Origin: CAKVOD01 sp050872805
GTDB taxonomy: Bacteria; Bacillota; Clostridia; Christensenellales; UBA1242
Assembly: GCA_050872805.1 (NCBI GenBank)
Contig: JBNMHN010000018.1
Coordinates: forward strand, 1-17,522
Length of the DNA stretch: 17,522 nt
Direction: 5' to 3'
The position numbers were made by a program, and so were the translations under genes. The notes under the pieces are model-generated. The model saw only the letters and a list, made by a program, of their open reading frames with translations. It was not told the origin of the DNA and did not search any database. Positions within the stretch are counted from its first letter, which is position 1, and the number at the start of each line of letters is the position of its first letter. Shown here in pieces: positions 7,101 through 16,100 of this stretch.

Positions 7101-10100
7101 GTGACGTGCGAATGGAATTTGAATACCTAAAACTCACATTTAGAAACAAGGCAATCACATACACACTCCTTGAGGTTACGGACGACTCATTTAAATTGAG
7201 TGTTGTAAACTTGCGCGAATACATCAAAGCATACGGCGACGGCTTCTACGACTTTGAAGTGCAAAGTTTCTCGCACAAAAATATGGTCGACCCGTCGGAA
7301 CTTGTCACATATACATACACAAAGTTTGTACAACTTGATTCGCCAGTGCTAATCTCCGTCATCGGTAGAAACAATCGTGTCGAAGCAAAGTTTGCAACAA
7401 GCAATAATGCAAAAACCTATGCAATCGTCGCAAAACTTCCAACCGAAAATGTTTGGACAAAGATAAAAACAGGCATCGTAGACGACGGCGAAGCGGACAT
7501 CACAGTCGACATCAAGACGGAACTTAGCGCTTTCAAAGGTGCAAACAAATACGACATCGCAGTCGTTGCCGAAACCTACGACTACTTCCTTGAAAGCGAA
7601 CCAAGCAACAGTTTGCCATACGAATTGTGGCTCAAGTTCACGTCGCCAGCGAACTTGACGGTCGAAAATGTGGACGGAAAGTATTACGCCGTTTGGGATG
7701 CCGTTCCGTACGCTGAAACATACTCATTCTCAGTGGACGAACACTTGATTGCAAACGACGTTGCCGAAAACCGTTTCGACCTCACGGAAATTATCGGCGA
7801 TAGAACAACGGGCAAATTCTTGCTCGGCGTCCGCGCCAACGCAACAGGGTACTACTATGATAGTTTGTACACAACCTACATTTTCTACCTCTCGCACGCC
7901 CTCGCCGCACCAACAATCACGTTTGACCAAGAAACGCGCAAACTGACAATTGTTGGGCAAGGCGACGGAACAGGGTACGCTTTAGACATAAAATATTATG
8001 AAAATGAAACCGATACTGTAGCAGCAAAACACTTAGAATATACTAATATCCAGTCAACAATCATCAATTTCACAAACACGATGGAAATTACAGGGCTTGG
8101 AATCTACAAAATCAAAGTTATGGAAAACGGCGACGGCGTATATTGGGAAGATTCTGACTGGTCAAATGAATTGACCGCGTTCTATACTGTAAAACTTGAC
8201 GCGCTCGTGTCACTCAACGTTGACAAGCGCAAAAATGCGAACGGACAAATCGAAAACTATATTGTCGTCACAAAGCCTGAAAGCGCAATTTACGCAAACG
8301 CGCTCGTAAAATACGCATTCTACGAAATCGACAACATCGACAACGACATTGAAGAAGGGCAAGAACCTGCTCTACCACCAATCATTAGCAAGCAAACCGA
8401 ATTTAAAATTGAGGGGCTTGCAAACGCAAAGTATTACAAGGTTGTCGCAACAATTCTCGGCGCATTTGATAGCGTGCAAGTGTATAAGGACAGCGACGAA
8501 CTTTCGGATGCCGAAAAGGTCGCTGCAATCCGCGACCTCGCGTACTATAATGATTCGGACGAAAAAACCGTCAATATGTCAACGCTCGGCAGCGAACTTT
8601 CCGCGCCAATCATTGAAAAAATCACAATGACGGAAAGCAAGAACTTGGAAATTATCTTCAGCAAAGTTCTCAATGCCGAAGATTACACATTGATTGTCAC
8701 AAGACAAAGCAAGGACGCAATTATCTATAATGACGTCATCAATGTCGAAAACGTGAATACGCAAATTGGCCCTAACTCAATTATGGTCACATTCAGCGCA
8801 ATGATTGACGGATTTATCGACGAATTCGACATTTACAACATCATACTTTTCGCAAATGAAGTCATAAGAAATGGGGAAGTCGTCTACGCAAAATCGCCAA
8901 ATACGGAATACGACTTTGACTGGACAGTCGCACTTAGCGCACCAACGGTTCAATTTATTCCGTTACTGGACGGAAATTTGAGAATTCAAGTTTCAAACAT
9001 TGTCTTTGCCACAGGCTATGAACTTGAGCTTGAAATCAATGGCCTTACGCAAACGTACTTACTAAATACATCCGCCTATATTGATTTTAGTCAATACGGC
9101 AACTATATTGCGCGCGCAAAAGCGCTCGGCGACGCTTACCACAAAGACAGCGACTGGGGCAAAAGCGTAGATTACAATAACCGTATGCAACTTGGCGGTG
9201 TCGAAAAAGTCGAAATCATTTCAAACGGCGACGTTGCTACACTTGCAACACGCATCTACGCGCAATGGACAGAAGTTGAGGGAGCAAAAATATATGGTGT
9301 CAAAGTTGAAAAGGATGGTGCATTTGTTGGCGAATATACAACAAACAAGACATATTTTGACCTCATCAACTTGTTCAACACCAAAGGCTATGGCACATAC
9401 ACCGTATGGGCAAAAACCAACGGCGACGGCGCATATATCACAGGCGAAAGCACTTACACGCAGTACGATAACTACCGCTACAAAGGGCAGTTTGCAATCC
9501 CGCTCGGGCTTGAAATTGTCTATGACTATAATATTGATGAATATCCAACAACACTAAGTTACTTTGCAAAATTCAGCGAAGTCAGTGGCGCGGAAAAATA
9601 TGTCTTGAAATTCTATTCAAATGACGAAGCGAAAACCGAAATCAAAACAATCGAACTTTCTCTTAGCGACCTAGACATATCTAACGGCAACTGCACCGCC
9701 GACATAACAAATAGCTTGAAAGATATCGACGGCGGCGTGTACCTTGCCACAATCAAGGTCGCCGAAACAAGGTCAAGCCTCGAAAGTGCGGAAAGCGAAC
9801 CTTATGAGTTCACAAACTACCACATCCACGACGACCCAAGAATGTCAGTGTCACAAATCGGCAACACACCATTCGTGAGAATGAGATTTAGTGAAATCAG
9901 TACAGCAAATCTATATTCTTTGCGCATCAACAGCCAGTTGTACCTTGAAAACGGCGAAACCTTCGCCTATCCAAACGGATACATTGAAATCAGCGCAAAA
10001 TTCTTGAACGTCGGCAGCGATAACCTGTTCGTCCTTAAAATAGTTGGTGACCTCGGCGCCTACTATCTCGACACATACTATAGCACCAAAATAATAAACT

Positions 10101-13100
10101 TTACGTTCAAACTCCAAAATGTCGAAGATATATTGATTGAGCAGGAAGAAAAAACGCAAATTGCGGACGGCACAAATTACCACATCTGGCTGTCGTTCCG
10201 CCAAGTCGACTTTGCAACAAGTTATGAACTTTGGATTGACAACGTCAAAGTTTCAACATTGCCTGCAGGGCAAGAAAAGTATGACTTATCGACGCTTTTC
10301 CAAAATAGAATGCCAAAAGACGACTATGAAATTAGAATCATCGCAACCGCTTCAACCTACGGGCTTTCAAACAGCGACTCAACACTCTATAAGTTTGACT
10401 ACAACTTGCAGTTTTCTAAGCCAACGCGCCTTGCGCTCGCGGATAACGAATCAACTCTAATCGCATCGTGGTCAGCGCCGCAAAACTTAGCAGCGTTCAG
10501 CGCACTTGCTAGTGTAAATAACGTAACTTTTGGGGAACAAACCTACAAAATCGTCGTCTACTATGTCCTCAATGGCGAAGAAATTTTGGCGAAAGAAATT
10601 TCGGACATCAACACAATGACCTACGACCTCAGCGACATTGTTTGTGAAGCAGGCGGCTGGCGCATCTACGTCTATACCTGCGCAAACGGCGTATTCGACG
10701 AATCAAAGGACGCCGCAATCGAAACATACGACGTTGTCGTCAAACTTGACGCAGTCAAAAACTTGCGCATCTACGAAAGCGGCGACAAGGTTTTGCTTGA
10801 TTTTGATAAGGTGGCTGAACTAGATTATAATTATGCAATTGGGTACTTAAAGAACCTATATTATGAAGTATATCTTAACAATGGTTCAATCTTCAAAATT
10901 GCGCATAGCGCATCAACAACAGGCATTGACCTCACAAAACGCTTGTGGGGTGGCGACAACATTGTCTACGTCATCACAAAAAACTATGATACAGAGCACT
11001 TTATCGACAGTTCATTGTCCGATGACGCCGAATATAATTTTGACACTACGTTCATCGCATTGACAAACGCTACGGTCTATCACAACGACCAAAAGAACAA
11101 GCAATTCTTAAGGTTCGACAACTTCAACGTCAACGGTATGACAAGTGACGAAATCTTGAATTTGACGTACACGCTCACATTCTTCAACGAAGCAGGTGAG
11201 CAAATTAGCACCTATGATAGATACGTCGCAACAAGATACGACTCCACAACGCTTGAAATTGATGTCACAAGTGTCATCAACGGCAAGCCGGGGGCATATA
11301 CCGTCATCGCAAAAATCAACGGCTATCGAAAAACATTGACCGTTGGCAGTAAAACTATTCTCTTTGTGATGAAAGAGAGTCCAACAGTCACAATTACCTA
11401 CGACCACAAATTCCGCGCCGAAACATTGGCGCTCAGCCTCCTAGTCATCGACACAGAAGACAAAGAAAGAGTCAGTGACGAAGGGCTTGAAATGAAAGAA
11501 ATGTGGCTGACATTAGACGTAAAATTTGCCGATACGTATATAAATCGCGTCAGCGAATTTACCTATGTTTTGCTCATCAATCAGCGTGAATACCACTTGA
11601 CATTGCCGTTTAACAATGACCTAATCGGAGAAATTGTGACCGCTAGTGGCTATATGACAGGTGGCACCGCGCAAGTCAATGTCACTACGCGCGTGAAAAT
11701 CAGCGAACGCACCGAAGCGGGCGCGCGCAAGATTTCTCTCACATTCTCGCTCATCGAACTACTACAAGCGGACGGCTTCAACATCTATATGTCAGGTGCA
11801 ATCAACATCAAAGCAAAGTCTGCCGAACAGGGTTACTACTTAGAGTCAGCGTATCAAACTAACTTCTTGAGTTATGACTACTATCTAAGGTATATGACAC
11901 CAACAGGGCTTGAACTTGTCGAGCGCGATGACGGCAAGCACTATATCAAGTGGGACGAACCAAGTCACCTACACGTTACTAACTACTATAGTTTCATCGA
12001 CGCCTACAATGTTACAATCGTTTCGGAAGGTGTCGTGGGCGAAACAGGTGTCGTTACTGATTATAATGGAACCAAAGGCGGCAAGCACTCTCAAGATTTT
12101 ATGACGAAAAAAGACAATGCCGAAAGAATTATTGCCGAAAACCATTTCCTATATTATGAAGTCGAAAACCTCTTGTTTGCAGGGCACAACACAATCAGCC
12201 TAAAGTGCAATGCTTCGCCAACAAGATACTTCCTTGAATCAAAAACAGCCACAATTACAAGGCAAGCATATTCAAAGAAAATCAAAACTCCAACGTTTGA
12301 TGTCCAAGACCTTGAAATTAACGGGACAGGCAACGATACAGCAAAGAAAGGTGTCGAAATTGTCATCACAAACGTTGACAACGTCGCTGACTATGATGAG
12401 GAACTCCGCAAAGTAGTCAACTACAACATTGACGCAATCTATAGATTGACAATCACGGGACAATCCGAATGTAAAGCGGACGGCTCAAATCCAAATGACA
12501 AGACCTTTATGAATTATGTCGTCGAATTCAAAGTTAGCAAAAGCGGAATCTATGAAACGATAAACGGCACCGCGCTATATAACAAGGTTTCGTTTGCGTA
12601 TAGCGACAATAAAGGTAAACTCCACATCATTTGGCAGTTTGCCGAACCGGGGCGCTACACATACAGTGTGACCGCACTCGGCAACGCAAACAATTACACG
12701 CTTGACAGTGACGTGCAAACAATGTCCCATGACACATCTTTCAGCGCGCCGTCACTCTCTGTCAGAGTCAAAGTCTATGACAATGAGAACGGCATCGAGC
12801 AATTGCGTCCAGAAAAAAACACAACAAGAATGAGCAAAATCGTGCTTGAGTGGCAAACAGAATTGAGCAAGTTCTATAATGCTGAGTATCAACTCTACAT
12901 CGCCGGTTCATACAACAACGGCACACCACTTGTCATTTCAACAATTAATATCAAAAACAAAACAACAATTACCTTTAGCGCAACGGAAAATGCAGATATT
13001 TTCGACCAAATTATGAAAAGACCTGCATACTATACGTTCACGCTAAAGAGTATGAAAAAAACAGGTTTGGCGTCAGCCGATTCGGACAAAACTATCACTT

Positions 13101-16100
13101 TCTACTTTGAAAGCGATGGAAATCAATCGCCCTACAACTACACCGTCAAAATCAACGCGCCAAGTGACTTGTCCGTTGTCGAAAGTGGCGGAAATGAGTA
13201 TATAAGGGTCAAAATACCGCAATATTTTGAGGAAGCAGGCATTGAAAAGAATTTTCAACAAATCTTTGTAACCTACAAAATCACGCAACTTGACCCATCG
13301 TTTAACCTCGGGTCAAATCAGCGCGCTTTGTACAATGAGGACAGCGAAGCGCCTGTAAAGCTTGGCGAAAAAGTCGTCGGTCAAAATGACGGATATTACT
13401 ATATCGACATTACTGGCAAACTGTACCCAAGCAACAACGAAATCAAAATCTATTTCAACTCAATCAGAGTGCAAAACTTTGCGCAAAGTGACGAAAGTAA
13501 GTTTGTCTATAACTACATCATCACACTTTCGCAAGTAAAGAGCGCGCAAATCACAAATGTCTACGACAAAAACGGCTACGTCGCAGGTTTCACATTTAGT
13601 TTTGAAAACGTGCAATTCAACAAGTACTTTGCCTATAGACTCGATCTTGTCGGCACAAAATACAATGCTAACTTTAAAAAGAGTTTGTTGCTGAAAGCCG
13701 ACCCACCGGCATACGTCACAGGCTCGGCAAACAACTATAGCATTGTTAAATGTTACGAAATTGAATATGGCTCTAATAGTATTGCTAGACAAAAGATTGT
13801 CACGGCAAATGACTTATACCACCGTTCCGTCTCAGGAGACAGTTACAACTATGCTCAATTTAGTTATGTGCCTTGCGAATACAGCACAAGTTATACAAAC
13901 GCATTGACATTTCTTGTACTAATTGACGGTGGTTTGCCTGACAAGTACTCAATCTCAATCACTTCGCTTGGCGAACTTGACCAACTAGGCAACAAAAATG
14001 CGCTTATCAGCGACTTGCCAACTGCTTCAGCGACAAAGAGTTCACAGCCGAATGATTTCTCATACATTATGAAAGGAACACTCGTGTCAACTGACCTATC
14101 AATCGGTGTCAACGAAGGCGGAACATTTGTTGAAGCAACCGCAAACTCGAACGATAATGTAGTGGCGTATATCTACAATAACGACAACGAGGATAATTCC
14201 TTTACATACCTACACTACACAGTAGGGCAAAACATAGCAGGCTTGCAAAAACTTAGCAAACAAGTTACCTTGCGCGCCTACTTGCAAGACTCGCAAGCGC
14301 AATCGTACTACCTGTACTACAAGCATATCCGTGACACTGAAACAAAAATTGGTACCAAAATCAAAATCTTGGAGCGTCAGCAAAATGGATATGATGCAAG
14401 TGCAGACGGCGTCACCATTATATACGACACAATCACGCAAAAATTTGTTGCGTACATCGACCTACTTACAGTTGGCGGCGGCATATTAATGAAAAACGCC
14501 AACTACCAACTGTACGTCGCAGCGTACAACGATAGCAAAATCACAAACGCGCAAAACAAGGAAGAATACATTTATGATTCAACCGAAGTCAACTCCGTTT
14601 CACGCTACACTAGCCGCTTTAACAAAGTTGTCAAACCGGATGTAATCTACAAAAATGACAATGCTAGCGATAATGATAGCGATAGCAGCAAGCGTTACTT
14701 TGTTATCAAAAACTTTGATAAAATCGGAGTCATCATCGAAAAGCAATTTGGCAACAGCGCATACAACATTGTCGTAAGTTGCTCGCAAAATGGCAAAGCC
14801 CCAACAACAATAGGAATCGCAAGCACATCATTTGGCGTAGAAAAATCTACAGTCTCTCCGTACATAAAAGGAAATAGTCTATATATTCCATATACTTATG
14901 TCAAAGCAAAGCTTGATGGAAATGGCTATGCCATCGGGGAAACAAACATCAAAATGTTTGTCGACGTCGAGGAAAAGGGCTACATTTGGGATTCCGACTA
15001 TTCGGATGAAATTTCATTCGCCTACAAAGCATACATCAGCTTTCCAAACTTTGCAATTAATAAGTCCGAGTATGGGGGTGGGGTGTATGGAACAACGGGT
15101 GACCGCAGTCAAGTATATTTAGAATATGAATTTGATAATAGCGCTGAGGCGCCAAAAAAGATTACTTCGCACTATACATGGAATGCAACTCAATATATCA
15201 TAGAGCAAGGATGGTTAATTGTTATTGGAGTAACATATAATGGTAAGTCTACTACAATAACCCTGTCGCCAGGGCAAAACAAAGATTTTGCTGTGTTGTG
15301 GTATGAAGATAGTCGTGCTAGCGGAATGATCGGTGAACTATTTGATTATAATACCCCAAACTTTGGCAGTTACGAGTTCACGATGCAAATTTCGCAAATT
15401 ATAGATAAGCGTGGAAACTATATCGCTAGTACGAAAGTCGATTTTGACGAAACTCCGTATGGCAGAAAATTTGATGTCAAGTACAAGCTGTTCAAGCCTG
15501 AATCCGCAGAACTTTCATTGAAAGATAATGCGGCGCTTGAAAGATTGACTGTTTCATATTACGGCAACTCAATTATTAAAAGCGAGTATGCTAATTGCTC
15601 TATGAACTATACGGTTGCAAGAGGAAGCGACACAATAAAAGGTAACGTGGGGCTAAAAGACGGGAATGGTTCAACAATCACATTTGAGGATGTAAATAAT
15701 TCGGGAACATACACTGCAACCGTATTCATTAGTTCTACCAGTAACTATATTTTAGATTCGGACAAGTATGAGACTGAAAGCGTCTCCATTCCGTTTGTGC
15801 CGGGCATAAAATCTGCTACAATTTCAGTTTCAAACACAAATGCAGTTACACTCAAAATTGTGGTCGGTAAACTTTCTAACCCTGACGGCGTTGAGTTTGC
15901 AGAGGGTACACTGAATGCGAATTTGTTTGAATTTGAACTTGAACTCATCAATGCCGCGTCAGGTGAATCAACGAAAAAAATATATAAAGGCAGTGTCACG
16001 GAAATTCAAGCGGAACTAAATGAAGACTTCAACAAGTTGATGTCCAACACAAAAACCACAACATTTGCACCGGGGGCATATTATTGCAAGATACAAACAA

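Noticed and set aside
9192..9557. Alternative-frame open reading frames inside the giant gene (also 10137-10460, 8349-8630 and several on the minus strand)
   Set aside because: Low-complexity, Ser/Thr/Gln/Lys-rich or Val/Cys-rich shadow translations of the biased main frame; no SD and no family signal.
15074..15083. GGGGGTGGGG as a phase-variable G tract
   Set aside because: The tract is interrupted and only 5 + 4 G, too short for a typical slippage switch; it encodes YGGGVYG in frame.
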